A model generated the notes under the pieces. That model did not search any database. It worked only from the letters and a program-made list of their open reading frames with translations, and had not been told where the DNA came from. DNA of 64,000 bases from Mycobacteroides abscessus ATCC 19977. GTDB lineage: Bacteria > Actinomycetota > Actinomycetes > Mycobacteriales > Mycobacteriaceae. The position numbers and the translations under genes were made by a program. The stretch covers positions 2,108,001 to 2,172,000 of the forward strand of contig NC_010397.1 of NCBI RefSeq assembly GCF_000069185.1, given 5' to 3'. Below are positions 26,501-37,481 of the stretch, one piece after another (the first letter of the stretch is position 1; every line of letters starts with the position of its first letter).

Positions 26501-26998
26501 GACCCGGCGGCCGACTATGCGGCGCTGCTCGGCGACTTACTGCCCGGCTACATGATTCCCGCCCGGATCGAGCTTCTTGAGCAGATGCCACTGACGTCGA
26601 ACGGCAAGATGGATCGACGTGCGGTGACTGCGCTCCTGGAGCAAGTGGCTGTTGGGGGTGCCGATGCGGGGCCGCGGCACGACCTCGATGCGGCTCTTGT
26701 CGATCTGGTTTCCGGTGTACTTGGCATCGAATCGATGGGCGTACATGACGATTTCTTCGCTCGCGGTGGCGATTCGGTGTTGGCGACCGCTGTGATCGCC
26801 CGAGTACGAGACTGGCTGTCGGTCGACCACGCGCTCGTCGGGGACTTCTTCGCCACCCGCACCGTCGCGGGGCTGGCCGACAGGTTGTTGCAGCGTGAAG
26901 CCGACCGCGGTACGCCGGACCGGCTGGCCGTCGTCGCGGGCCACTATCTCGAGATCGCGGCGATGACCGACGAGGAGGTCTTGGCCGGGACCGTCTGA
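23531..26998 (+). CDS. mbtB: Mycobactin NRPS MbtB (ArCP-Cy-A-PCP, no thioesterase)
   Basis: A 1155-aa NRPS that receives salicylate on its aryl carrier domain and condenses and cyclises it with Ser or Thr to the hydroxyphenyl-oxazoline. Domains: ArCP with LGLDSIRMM (Ser37); an acidic linker (about 75-95); cyclisation domain with the diagnostic DxxxxDxxS, seen as DMLAGDAMS (Asp230, Asp235, Ser238); adenylation (FTSGSTGTPKGV at 695); PCP with ARGGDSVLA (Ser1082). It ends about 75 residues after that carrier, so the C-terminal thioesterase of M. tuberculosis MbtB is absent. Start ATG 23531 gives a full ArCP; the in-frame extension to 23468 lies in mbtF. It follows mbtF by 17 bases and is the last gene of the operon. 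Confidence 0.93.
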   Translation: MEAISRDEIKLTVADLIGLTAQDISDGDDLITLGLDSIRMMTLAGGWRKRGSRVTFAQLAAEPSVDSWYALLRADDEVAPDEEAAADETDGQDGEDAPFPLATMQHAYWIGRSEDQELGGVAAHLYVEFDGGAIDPDRLKAAVERLVAAHPMLRTKFLPDGTQQTMAAPGRDVFTVVDLRGRAAGEVDAALAELREHKTHQRLAIEDGQVLDVTLTLRDDNNSRLHLDVDMLAGDAMSYRVLISDLAALYHGGAQPELGYSYRRYRTEDRGDAAAHERDRQWWQDRLADLPGAPELPVVPVSERTDQHRTVRYNYWLEPEAKQQLLVAAHQRGITPAMAMAAVFAETIGGWSAQSRFLLNVPLFHRESVHPDIDRVIGDFTSSIMLDVDLTEDMSVADRARALQRTMYESGAHSAYPGLNVLRDLGRHRGEPVLAPIVYTSALNLGELFAEPVMQTFGEPVWIISQGPQVLLDAQVTEVRGGLLLNWDVRESAFPHGMVAAMFERYTDAVAALCTGADGWNSDAAVRLPASQERVRRAVNATAGPVTGRRLHEGFFDFAQSNPGMPAVVWGFGDEDGVWSYRDVAAQALAVAGALRERGVRPGDCVAVQLPKGRDQIPAVLGVLAAGATYVPIGFDQPAQRRAAILETGGISVALTTADSDMPIDHLSIDAARQYPEPLREPVLPDASQIAYVLFTSGSTGTPKGVDVSHAAAMNTIDALNDEFEVVTSDRALGLSALEFDLSVYDIFGMFSVGAAVVAVDAAQRAEATTWVELIRRHRVSIINCVPGLLDMILAMGGGELGDSLRAVILGGDWVSSDLARRLAAQVPGCRFTGLGGATEAAIHSTICEVLGDPPQHWATIPFGVPLRNVRCRVVSQAGRDCLDWVPGELWIGGDSVASGYRNDPERTAERFVEHDGLRWYRTGDMARYWPDGTIEFLGRADHQVKIRGYRVELGEVESALRLIPGIRHAVAAVVGADAPNLVAAVAGTPDPAADYAALLGDLLPGYMIPARIELLEQMPLTSNGKMDRRAVTALLEQVAVGGADAGPRHDLDAALVDLVSGVLGIESMGVHDDFFARGGDSVLATAVIARVRDWLSVDHALVGDFFATRTVAGLADRLLQREADRGTPDRLAVVAGHYLEIAAMTDEEVLAGTV

Positions 26999-27002
26999 TA
27001 GG

Positions 27003-28382
27003 TCAGGAGGCAGCGGGTGTGCCGAGCACCATGCTGCCCACGCTGCACTCCTGTAGCTCGGGCACGGCGGCGGCCGCGGTGAATGCCGCGGTATCGCCGA
27101 AGCCCTGGGCGCACGCGCCCAGACCCATCGCGGTGGCGGCCAGGTAGATGGTTTGCATGAGCACGCCGACGTGCTTGAGGATGGCCGAGTAGGCGACCTG
27201 CTCGTAAGTCCACATCACCCGTCCGGCGCGTGCCGCCATCACCAGCAGCACCTGTGGCTCGGCGCCGCCCTCCAACGTGGCCGACGTCGTCTTCAACAGC
27301 TGTTTCACCGCGACAGAGTCCGCGTCGGCCACCGGGCGGAGTACGTGCTCGAAAGAGTCGTAGTGGTACATGCCGGCCGCCAGCCCCGCGACATGTCGAA
27401 CCACCGGATAAAGCTCGAGTTCGTACACGCTGCCCCCCGACGGATATGGGCGGGACAGAAGCTCCTCACCGTCATCGGGTGAACTGATAGCACGGGTACG
27501 GGCTGTGCGATACAGCAGCTCGGAAAGCTGTTCGACGGTGATCGGATCGGCATCGTCGAAGGCGCGCACCGATATTCGATCTTCGATCACCGTGGTGAGG
27601 GTCGGGTCGCCGGCGCGCAGGGCCGCTAGGTCCGGGGCAGGCAACGAGACGGGGCTGCCTGGGTAGTCTCGCCGGCGAGCCGCGGGTTGTGGGAACTTGC
27701 CCTTCGCCCACTTCGTCGGGCCGAAATGGTCCCAGGTGACGGTGCGTTCACCCAGCGTGCTGCGGCGGTGGAACCACAGATCCGGCGCGCTCCAGCTGAT
27801 CGAGCTGAATTCATGGCTTTCGTCCGAGCTGTCGGTGACGAGAAATCCGCCCCAGCGCAAATCAGCCAGGAATCGCGCGACAAGTTCCTCGGGAACACCG
27901 GCATCGGTCTGTCCTGGGCCGTCGAGCAGCGGCAGCAGCCGCAGATCCTGGATGCGGATATCGCACCAGCCGAGCGGATTTTCAAGCACATATCCCCGCG
28001 TATCGCGGTGCAGTACTGAGAATTTCGAGAGATGAAGGGTGGCGGGCGCTGCCCCTGCGGCTTGTGGGCCGGGAACTCCGAAACCTTCGATGGCATAGAG
28101 CTCGCGTCCCTCGTCGCGTACCGATACCGACAGCCAGCCACCGTTGAGTAGCCGAGTGACGAGCGCTTCGATGTCGTCGCTGTCGGCATCGGCGACAAGC
28201 TCGGCGAGTGTGGCCGGGCCACTGTTGAGGGTCTTGAGGGCGCGCCGTTGCTGACCGGTGAGTCCGGTGAGTTTCTCGTTGCGCGGCGGGTTCAGGAGTA
28301 TCCCGCCCGCCGCCGTGACGAGGCACGTTGCGCCATCGCGCAGGCTGAACCGGGTCCCGGCGGGGTAGGTGAGAGCGGACAA
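27003..28382 (-). CDS. SagB/McbC-type nitroreductase-fold dehydrogenase (putative azoline oxidase)
   Basis: An FMN nitroreductase-fold protein of the SagB-type dehydrogenase family, whose members oxidise thiazolines or oxazolines to aromatic azoles in TOMM peptides and in NRPS products such as bleomycin. On the 475-residue longest reading (GTG 28430), residues 30-105 and 138-200 look like two winged-helix repeats and 260-475 is the oxidase domain, with DRISVRAFDD, PSGGSVYELELYPV and the MQTIYLAATAMGLGACAQGF helix. Start chosen at TTG 28382 because GGAAGG (28389-28394 on the complement) sits 6 bases upstream; GTG 28430 lacks a ribosome site. It converges on mbtB with 4 bases between stops, and has an IdeR-like box upstream. 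Role in mycobactin tailoring is inferred. Confidence 0.8.
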   Translation of the reverse strand: MSALTYPAGTRFSLRDGATCLVTAAGGILLNPPRNEKLTGLTGQQRRALKTLNSGPATLAELVADADSDDIEALVTRLLNGGWLSVSVRDEGRELYAIEGFGVPGPQAAGAAPATLHLSKFSVLHRDTRGYVLENPLGWCDIRIQDLRLLPLLDGPGQTDAGVPEELVARFLADLRWGGFLVTDSSDESHEFSSISWSAPDLWFHRRSTLGERTVTWDHFGPTKWAKGKFPQPAARRRDYPGSPVSLPAPDLAALRAGDPTLTTVIEDRISVRAFDDADPITVEQLSELLYRTARTRAISSPDDGEELLSRPYPSGGSVYELELYPVVRHVAGLAAGMYHYDSFEHVLRPVADADSVAVKQLLKTTSATLEGGAEPQVLLVMAARAGRVMWTYEQVAYSAILKHVGVLMQTIYLAATAMGLGACAQGFGDTAAFTAAAAVPELQECSVGSMVLGTPAAS

Positions 28383-28452
28383 CGGAAGCCTTCCGGAAGA
28401 TGTGCCGACGCCGTATGCGCATGCGTTCACGCACGATCATAAGGAACCCCGG

Positions 28453-28471
28453 TAAGGTACCCCTAACATGG
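28453..28471. promoter_or_regulatory. Possible IdeR-like box upstream of the SagB-type oxidase
   Basis: TAAGGTACCCCTAACATGG matches the IdeR consensus at only 11 of 19 positions, but both half-site cores (AAGGT and CCTAAC) are present in the right orientation. It lies 71 bases upstream of the chosen oxidase start (23 bases from GTG 28430). Weak on its own; the neighbouring mbt genes make it worth testing. Confidence 0.4.
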
Positions 28472-28657
28472 GCTCCCATTTGCTAGACAGGTCGATTGCT
28501 GCCGCCGGGGCGGATGTGTGGGCTACCTGCATCGGGTGTTGCGGCGCATGCTCGAGGAATTGACATGCCGGTTCGTCTGCGGGCTCGTGCCGTCTGCGGC
28601 CAAAGGTGCCCAGTACGCTGAACATCCAGCGAAAGCCCGAATGGTGAGGAGTGCCCG

Positions 28658-29812
28658 ATGAACTTCGGCGATTTCCAGCTTCAGTTCTATGCGGCAGGTG
28701 CGCTCGGCAAGGTTTCCACCCTTCCGTTCAACTTTGCCGAGCTGGAGAGCCGTGCCGAGCAGACATTGGGTGAGGGGATCTTCGGCTATGTGCGCGGCGG
28801 TGCCGGCGACGAGCACACCCAGGACTCGAATGTCACAGCGCTGCGTCGCTATGGACTGGTGCCCCGGATGCTGCGGGATCGCACCGTTCGGGACATGTCG
28901 ACCTCATTTCTGGGGCGCACGTTCACGAGCCCGGCCTTCATCTGCCCGGTGGGTGTGTTGGGTGCGGTTCGTGACCGTGGCGATCTGCTGACGGCCGCCG
29001 CCGCGCGCGAGCTCGATATGCCCGCGATGTATTCGACACTTTCCGCGGCCACCCTGGAAGAGGTCGCCGCCGCGCGCGGTGATTCCTATGGGATCTTCCA
29101 GCTGTACCCGTCGTCGGATTCAGAACTGACCGACAACTTCATCCGGCGTGCCGAGGCTGCTGGGTACGACGCGCTGGCAGTGACTCTCGACACCGGCACG
29201 CTCGGTTGGCGGCCGCGCGATCTTAAGCATGGGTATCTACCGATGCTGCACGGGCACTGTCTGGCGAATTACACGTCCGATCCCCGGTTTCTGGAGATCG
29301 CGGGGGTGCGTTCCGCCGGGGAACTGACGCCGATGCATGCCGGGCTGGTGTGGGCCTCGCTGTTCAGTCATCCTGGGCTCACCTGGGCGGACATCGATCA
29401 CTACCGGTCGATCACCAAGCTTCCGATCATCCTCAAGGGGATCTGCGACAGCGATGATGTCCGGCAAGCGGTGGACCGCGGCGTGGATGCCATCGCCTAC
29501 TCCAACCACGGTGGGCGCCAAGCGAATGGGGGAGTTCCCGCGATCGATGGTCTGGCCGCGGCGGTCGAGGCGGCAGGTTCGGTTCCGGTCACATTCGATT
29601 CCGGGATACGCGACGGCATCGACATCTTGCGGGCCGTGGCGCTCGGCGCCAGCCTGGTGGGGGTTGCGCGTCCCTATGTATACGGACTCGCCCTGGACGG
29701 TACCAACGGTGTCAAACACGTCATCCAGTCGCTACTCGCCGAGGCCGACCTGACCATGGCGGTGAACTGCTATCTTTCGCTGAACGAATTGGCGGTGCAG
29801 CGGCTTTCCTGA
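28658..29812 (+). CDS. FMN-dependent alpha-hydroxy acid oxidase, lactate 2-monooxygenase-like
   Basis: A 384-aa TIM-barrel flavoenzyme that oxidises an alpha-hydroxy acid. The catalytic His lies in SNHGGRQANGG, and phosphate/flavin-binding segments include PAFICPVGVLGAV and FDSGIRDGID. Blocks such as FIRRAEAAGYDALAVTLDT, GWRPRDL and LANYTSDP read very like the M. smegmatis lactate 2-monooxygenase (394 aa), which releases acetate and CO2 because pyruvate stays bound. A lactate or mandelate oxidase is the main alternative. GAGGAG precedes the ATG. It stands alone between the mycobactin region and a convergent UPF0126 gene. Confidence 0.85.
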   Translation: MNFGDFQLQFYAAGALGKVSTLPFNFAELESRAEQTLGEGIFGYVRGGAGDEHTQDSNVTALRRYGLVPRMLRDRTVRDMSTSFLGRTFTSPAFICPVGVLGAVRDRGDLLTAAAARELDMPAMYSTLSAATLEEVAAARGDSYGIFQLYPSSDSELTDNFIRRAEAAGYDALAVTLDTGTLGWRPRDLKHGYLPMLHGHCLANYTSDPRFLEIAGVRSAGELTPMHAGLVWASLFSHPGLTWADIDHYRSITKLPIILKGICDSDDVRQAVDRGVDAIAYSNHGGRQANGGVPAIDGLAAAVEAAGSVPVTFDSGIRDGIDILRAVALGASLVGVARPYVYGLALDGTNGVKHVIQSLLAEADLTMAVNCYLSLNELAVQRLS

Positions 29813-29838
29813 AGACGCGGTAGCGGGCTAGCCGATGC

Positions 29839-29865
29839 CCGCCCACCGACCGAGTCGATGGGCGG
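29839..29865. terminator. Hairpin between convergent genes (possible bidirectional terminator)
   Basis: CCGCCCA (29839-29845) pairs perfectly with TGGGCGG (29859-29865) across a 13-base loop. A competing stem GCGGGC (29823-29828)/GCCCGC (29837-29842) overlaps it. There is no U-tract, which is usual for mycobacteria. It sits between the convergent stops at 29812 and 29894. Confidence 0.4.
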
Positions 29866-29893
29866 CGGTCACGATCATCGTGGCCGGCCAGTT

Positions 29894-30562
29894 CTAGGCC
29901 CGGCGCCGGGCCTGTGGCGCGTGCCAATGGAAACGCATTGCGAGCATGCGCAGCCCGAACGCCGCCAACGCGGCCGCCAACCCCGTCAGATCGGTGTAGA
30001 GGCCGACGTGGATGAGCAACGCCGTGATGCTGGCGCCCAGCATGGCAGGGACGGCGTATAGCTCGCTGTCGGGGCGCAGCAGCATCGGGGTCTCCCCGGA
30101 GAGTAGGTCGCGGATCACACCGCCGCCGATCGCGGTCATGGCCCCGAGTAGCGCGGCCGACGGCTCGGCCAGCCCGCTGTGGGCGGCGATGGCAGTGCCG
30201 GTGACACAGAAGACCGCCAGCCCAAGTGCATCGGTGACTTGCAACGGCCACCCGGTGAGCTTGGCGGGGGGCTGCCACAGGAAGACCAATCCCGCTGCCG
30301 CAAGCGCGATTCCGATATGGGAGAAGCCGGTGAATGCGGCGGGCGGGTGTTGGCCGATGATGACGTCGCGCAGCACACCGCCGCCGATCGCGGTCACCAT
30401 GGCCAGCACGGCCAGTCCCACTATGTCGAACTTTTTCTCTACCGCGACCAGTGCCGCAGACATCGCGAACGCCAAGGTGCCCAGGTAGTCAAGAATCGCG
30501 TGGCTGATCGATGCGAACGAGTGCAACTCCACGGCGCTCGCCAGCAGCGCACCAGACGTCAA
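29894..30562 (-). CDS. UPF0126/TRIC-type membrane protein (YadS/YicG-like)
   Basis: About 222 residues, six to seven hydrophobic helices in two internal repeats. Each repeat carries the family glycine signature: TAIGGGVLRDVIIG in the first half and TAIGGGVIRDLLSG in the second. Such proteins are related to trimeric intracellular cation channels and some are described as glycine transporters. Substrate here is unknown. Start TTG 30562 was chosen because GGAGGG lies 6 bases upstream; GTG 30532 (MELHSFAS) would start nearer the first helix, and TTG 30586 has no ribosome site. The start is only 31 bases downstream of the PAC2 stop on the same strand. Confidence 0.82.
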   Translation of the reverse strand: MTSGALLASAVELHSFASISHAILDYLGTLAFAMSAALVAVEKKFDIVGLAVLAMVTAIGGGVLRDVIIGQHPPAAFTGFSHIGIALAAAGLVFLWQPPAKLTGWPLQVTDALGLAVFCVTGTAIAAHSGLAEPSAALLGAMTAIGGGVIRDLLSGETPMLLRPDSELYAVPAMLGASITALLIHVGLYTDLTGLAAALAAFGLRMLAMRFHWHAPQARRRA

Positions 30563-30592
30563 GTCAATCCCTCCCGCCGGGCCCAACGGTGT

Positions 30593-31459
30593 CTAGCCAC
30601 CGAAACGAGGCCCACGGCGACGCAGATATCGCTCGAACTCGGCGGCCAATGCGTCGCCGTCGATCTTGCTCAGCATCTCGGTGGTATCCACCTCGGCGTC
30701 ACCGCGTTCCTCGAGTGACTGCACGTACTCGGCAATCTCCTCGTCCTCGGTGGTCATCTCGGTGACCGCCTGCTCCCACTCCTCGGCCTGCTCGGGTAGA
30801 TCTCCGAGCGGGACCTCCACGTCGAGCACGTCCTCGACCCGCTGCAGCAGCGCGACCGTCGCCTTCGGATTGGGCGGCTGCGAGACGTAATGCGGTACCG
30901 CGGCCCAGAACGCGACGGCGGGTATACCCGCGTTCACGCAGGCGTCCTGGAACACACCGGCGATACCGGTGGGCCCCTCGTACCGGGTTTCCTCCAGGCC
31001 GAAGAACTTGGCGGCCTCGGGGGAGTAGGCGGTACCGCTGACCGGTACCGGCCGCGTATGCGGGGTGTCGGCCAGTAGCGCGCCCAGGATCACCACCGTG
31101 GACACGTCGAGACGATCCGCGATGGCCAGCAAGCGGTTGCAGAACGTGCGCCAGCGCATGTTCGGCTCGGCACCGTGCATCAGGACCACATCGCGCTGCG
31201 AGCCGGGGGGTGAGCAGTAGGAGATGTGCATGCCAGGCCACTCCAGCTCGCGAGTGACGCCGTCGACCAGCCGTACGACGGGCCGGTTGACCTGATAGTC
31301 GTAGTAATCCTCGTCATCGATGGTCATCAATGGGGTGGCCTGCCAGGTGGTGTCCAAATGCTCCAGCGCAGCGCTGGCGGCGTCGCCGGCGTCATTCCAG
31401 CCCTCGAACGCGGCAACCACTATCGGGTCGCGCAGCACGGGTAGGCTGTTCTGGGCCAT
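30593..31459 (-). CDS. PAC2 family protein
   Basis: A 288-aa protein of the PAC2 family (proteasome-assembly-chaperone-like), corresponding to Rv2125 of M. tuberculosis by sequence type and by its position next to metH. Family blocks are VVAAFEGWNDAGDAAS near the N-terminus, VILGALLADTPHTRPV in the middle and a Glu-rich C-terminal part (EEWEQAVTEMTTEDEE). The C-terminus is basic (RRRGPRFGG). Start ATG 31459; GTG 31474 would add five residues and longer frames are unlikely. Divergent from metH, separated by 278 bases that hold the metH riboswitch. Molecular function in bacteria is not established. Confidence 0.85.
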   Translation of the reverse strand: MAQNSLPVLRDPIVVAAFEGWNDAGDAASAALEHLDTTWQATPLMTIDDEDYYDYQVNRPVVRLVDGVTRELEWPGMHISYCSPPGSQRDVVLMHGAEPNMRWRTFCNRLLAIADRLDVSTVVILGALLADTPHTRPVPVSGTAYSPEAAKFFGLEETRYEGPTGIAGVFQDACVNAGIPAVAFWAAVPHYVSQPPNPKATVALLQRVEDVLDVEVPLGDLPEQAEEWEQAVTEMTTEDEEIAEYVQSLEERGDAEVDTTEMLSKIDGDALAAEFERYLRRRGPRFGG

Positions 31460-31639
31460 ATCCGACAAGGTCACGGTGTCAGCGTAAGCCCTGCGTGGCG
31501 GGGGCGAGTCGCGGCCGGCGGAGAATGGATTGGATAGCCGGATCACGTTGTTGATAGGACCGCACCCAGAAAAAGCCGTACGACACCCCACAGGACAAAC
31601 TGGGCGTTCGCGCGACTGTTGAGCGACGACGTAGACTTC

Positions 31640-31730
31640 ATCTGGTCGAGAGGCGTTGCAACGGTTCGGGGATCACAGCCCCGTGACCGCCACGCTCGGC
31701 AGAGTTAAGGACGCCTTCCGCTCTGGAAGG
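31640..31730 (+). ncRNA. S-adenosylhomocysteine (SAH) riboswitch with SD-sequestering hairpin
   Basis: The metH leader carries the SAH-aptamer hallmarks CGAGAGGCGTTGCAACGG (31647-31664) and GCCACGCTCGGC (31689-31700). The helices close as expected. P1 is GTCGAG (31645-31650) with CTCGGC (31695-31700). P2 is CGGT (31662-31665) with ACCG (31686-31689), plus CGGGG (31667-31671) with CCCCG (31679-31683). The pseudoknot P4 is AGGCGTT (31651-31657) with GACGCCT (31710-31716). Downstream, CCTTCC (31714-31719) pairs perfectly with the ribosome site GGAAGG (31725-31730). This overlaps the P4 strand, so SAH binding should free the ribosome site and switch metH on. SAH riboswitches are known upstream of ahcY and metH. 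Confidence 0.85.
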
Positions 31731-31737
31731 AATGCAC

Positions 31738-35499
<3,762 letters not shown>

Positions 35500-35545
35500 G
35501 CACCAGCATCATGGGCGGCAGAGGACCTCTGACAGAATTGATCGC

Positions 35546-36229
35546 ATGAGAGCGGTGCTGTGGGATATGGACGGCACCCTCATCGAATCGGAGAAGCTGT
35601 GGGACATCTCGATGGGAGAGCTGTGCCGCAAGCTAGGCGGTGAGATGACGCCGGAGCTGCGTACCGCACTGGTAGGCGGCGCCGCGGATGCCACCATGCG
35701 GATGATCTTCACCGCGCTGGAGCTGGAACCCGACCCCGTGCGGATGGCCAGTGAGAACGATTGGCTGCACCAGTACACCGGCGAGTTGTTCGCCACCGGT
35801 CTCATCTGGTGCGATGGCGCCCAGGAGATGCTGGGGCAGCTTGCCGCGGAGCAGATGCCGATGGCCCTGGTAACCAACACCATCAGGTCATTGACCGATC
35901 AGGCACTCAAGACCATTGGCACGCATTGGTTCACCGAGTCGGTCTGTGGTGATGAGGTGCCCGCTGGCAAGCCGGCCCCCGATCCGTACCTGCGCGCCGC
36001 CGCGCTACTGGGCGTCGAGCCACGCGATTGCCTGGCCATCGAAGATTCGGTGACCGGAGCAGCCGCTGCCGAGGCAGCGGGATGCGCGGTCCTGGTGGTG
36101 CCCAACCATGTCGAGGTGCCCGCCGGAGCGCGGCGCAGACATGCCGCCAGCTTGTCTGGCCTTTCCGTGCGCGACCTGCGGGATGCCCACGCCGACGTGC
36201 TCGCCGCGACCACCTGCAAACCCATATGA
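35546..36229 (+). CDS. HAD-superfamily hydrolase (beta-phosphoglucomutase-like)
   Basis: A 227-aa phosphatase of the HAD superfamily. Motif I is DMDGT (Asp7 nucleophile, Asp9), motif II is the Thr in LVTNT, motif III is the Lys in GKPAPDPY and motif IV is [12 protein letters not shown]. The cap insert between motifs I and II is of the helical C1 type. Start ATG 35546; the longer frame runs through metH. It lies 46 bases after metH and 16 bases before hisE, so it may share a transcript with either. Substrate unknown; sugar phosphates are typical. Confidence 0.88.
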   Translation: MRAVLWDMDGTLIESEKLWDISMGELCRKLGGEMTPELRTALVGGAADATMRMIFTALELEPDPVRMASENDWLHQYTGELFATGLIWCDGAQEMLGQLAAEQMPMALVTNTIRSLTDQALKTIGTHWFTESVCGDEVPAGKPAPDPYLRAAALLGVEPRDCLAIEDSVTGAAAAEAAGCAVLVVPNHVEVPAGARRRHAASLSGLSVRDLRDAHADVLAATTCKPI

Positions 36230-36245
36230 CTCGCCGGGCAGGGTC

Positions 36246-36527
36246 GTGACAGAATCGCCACCCGTGAAGACCTTCGATGAGCTGTTCGCTGAGCTCAGTG
36301 ATCGCGCCAAGACCCGCCCCGAGGGGAGCGGTACCGTTGCCGCTCTCGACGCCGGGGTGCACACCCTGGGCAAGAAACTGCTCGAAGAGGCGGGTGAGGT
36401 GTGGCTGGCTGCTGAGCACGAGAGTGACGAATCGCTTGCCGAAGAGGTGAGCCAGTTGCTCTATTGGGCGCAGGTGCTGCTGATCGCGCGCGGCCTCACC
36501 CTCGACGACGTCTACCGAAAGCTCTGA
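36246..36527 (+). CDS. hisE: Phosphoribosyl-ATP pyrophosphatase HisE
   Basis: A 93-aa all-alpha pyrophosphohydrolase, second step of histidine synthesis: phosphoribosyl-ATP to phosphoribosyl-AMP and diphosphate. The MazG-type metal-binding helix is [18 protein letters not shown] and the C-terminal [17 protein letters not shown] helix is typical. GTG 36246 gives exactly the length of the M. tuberculosis protein as I recall it. hisG follows after one base, the same hisE-hisG pair as in other mycobacteria. Confidence 0.96.
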
Positions 36528-36528
36528 G

Positions 36529-37398
36529 ATGACCAGTACCAACGGTGCTCTGCGCGTCGCGGTCCCCAACAAGGGGGCGCTCAGTGAAGCCGCATCGGAA
36601 ATCCTGTCCGAGGCGGGCTATCGGCGGCGTGGTGACGCCAAGGACCTAACCGTGCTCGACCCGCAGAACGACGTCGAGTTCTTCTTCTTGAGGCCCAAGG
36701 ACATAGCCATCTATGTCGGTTCGGGTGAGCTTGATCTCGGCATCACCGGCCGCGATCTCATGATGGACTCCGATGCGCCGGTGACCGAGCGGCTCGCGCT
36801 GGGATTCGGGGGCTCGACCTTCCGGTACGCCGCGCCCGCAGGGCGGGACTGGACGATCTACGACATCGCGGGAAAGAGAATCGCCACCGCGTACCCCAAC
36901 TTGGTCCGAAAGGATCTGGCCGCCAAAGGCATCGAAGCCGAGGTCATCCGGCTGGACGGTGCCGTCGAGATTTCCATCCAGCTCGGGGTGGCCGATGTGA
37001 TCGCCGATATCGTCGGCACCGGCCGCACCCTGCGCCAGCATGGGCTGGTTGCCTTCGGTGAGTCGTTGTGCGATTCGGAGGCGGTGCTGATCGAGCGGGA
37101 GAACGCCGATCCGGCAACGGAATCGGCTCGTACACAGCTGACGACGCGTATCCAGGGGGTGGTGTTCGGCCAGCAGTACCTCATGCTCGACTACGACTGC
37201 CCGCGCGCGGTCCTGGACGAGGCTCTTAAGGTGACGCCGGGCCTGGAGTCGCCGACGTTGGCACCGCTGGCAGACGAGGCATGGGTGGCGGTCCGCGCCC
37301 TCGCCCCGCGCAAGGGCGTCAACACCACCATGGACGCGCTGGCCGCCATCGGCGCCAAGGCCATCCTTGCCTCGGAGGTCCGCTTCTTCCGGGCGTAG
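36529..37398 (+). CDS. hisG: ATP phosphoribosyltransferase HisG (long form)
   Basis: A 289-aa enzyme catalysing the first, feedback-regulated step of histidine synthesis, condensing ATP with PRPP. The catalytic two-lobed domain begins [15 protein letters not shown], includes [13 protein letters not shown] and the PRPP loop [10 protein letters not shown]. The C-terminal about 75 residues (from about 215, with [17 protein letters not shown]) form the ACT-like histidine-binding domain of the long form, so no HisZ partner is needed. Its ATG follows the hisE TGA after one base, which suggests coupled translation. Confidence 0.96.
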   Translation: MTSTNGALRVAVPNKGALSEAASEILSEAGYRRRGDAKDLTVLDPQNDVEFFFLRPKDIAIYVGSGELDLGITGRDLMMDSDAPVTERLALGFGGSTFRYAAPAGRDWTIYDIAGKRIATAYPNLVRKDLAAKGIEAEVIRLDGAVEISIQLGVADVIADIVGTGRTLRQHGLVAFGESLCDSEAVLIERENADPATESARTQLTTRIQGVVFGQQYLMLDYDCPRAVLDEALKVTPGLESPTLAPLADEAWVAVRALAPRKGVNTTMDALAAIGAKAILASEVRFFRA

Positions 37399-37481
37399 TT
37401 TTCATTCGTGAACAGACGCCTGGTGCGGGGCATCTTGGCGTTTTGGTGCACTAAGCGTCTGCTCGGCAATACGATGGCGCT

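Noticed and set aside
31592..31731. Cobalamin riboswitch upstream of metH
   Set aside because: Expected for a B12 enzyme, but no GCCACTG-type B12 box or large four-way-junction layout is present, while SAH-aptamer motifs are.
37413..37461. Inverted repeat CAGACGC/GCGTCTG between hisG and the receiver-like gene as a terminator
   Set aside because: Seven-base stem with a 35-base loop and no supporting structure; could easily be chance.
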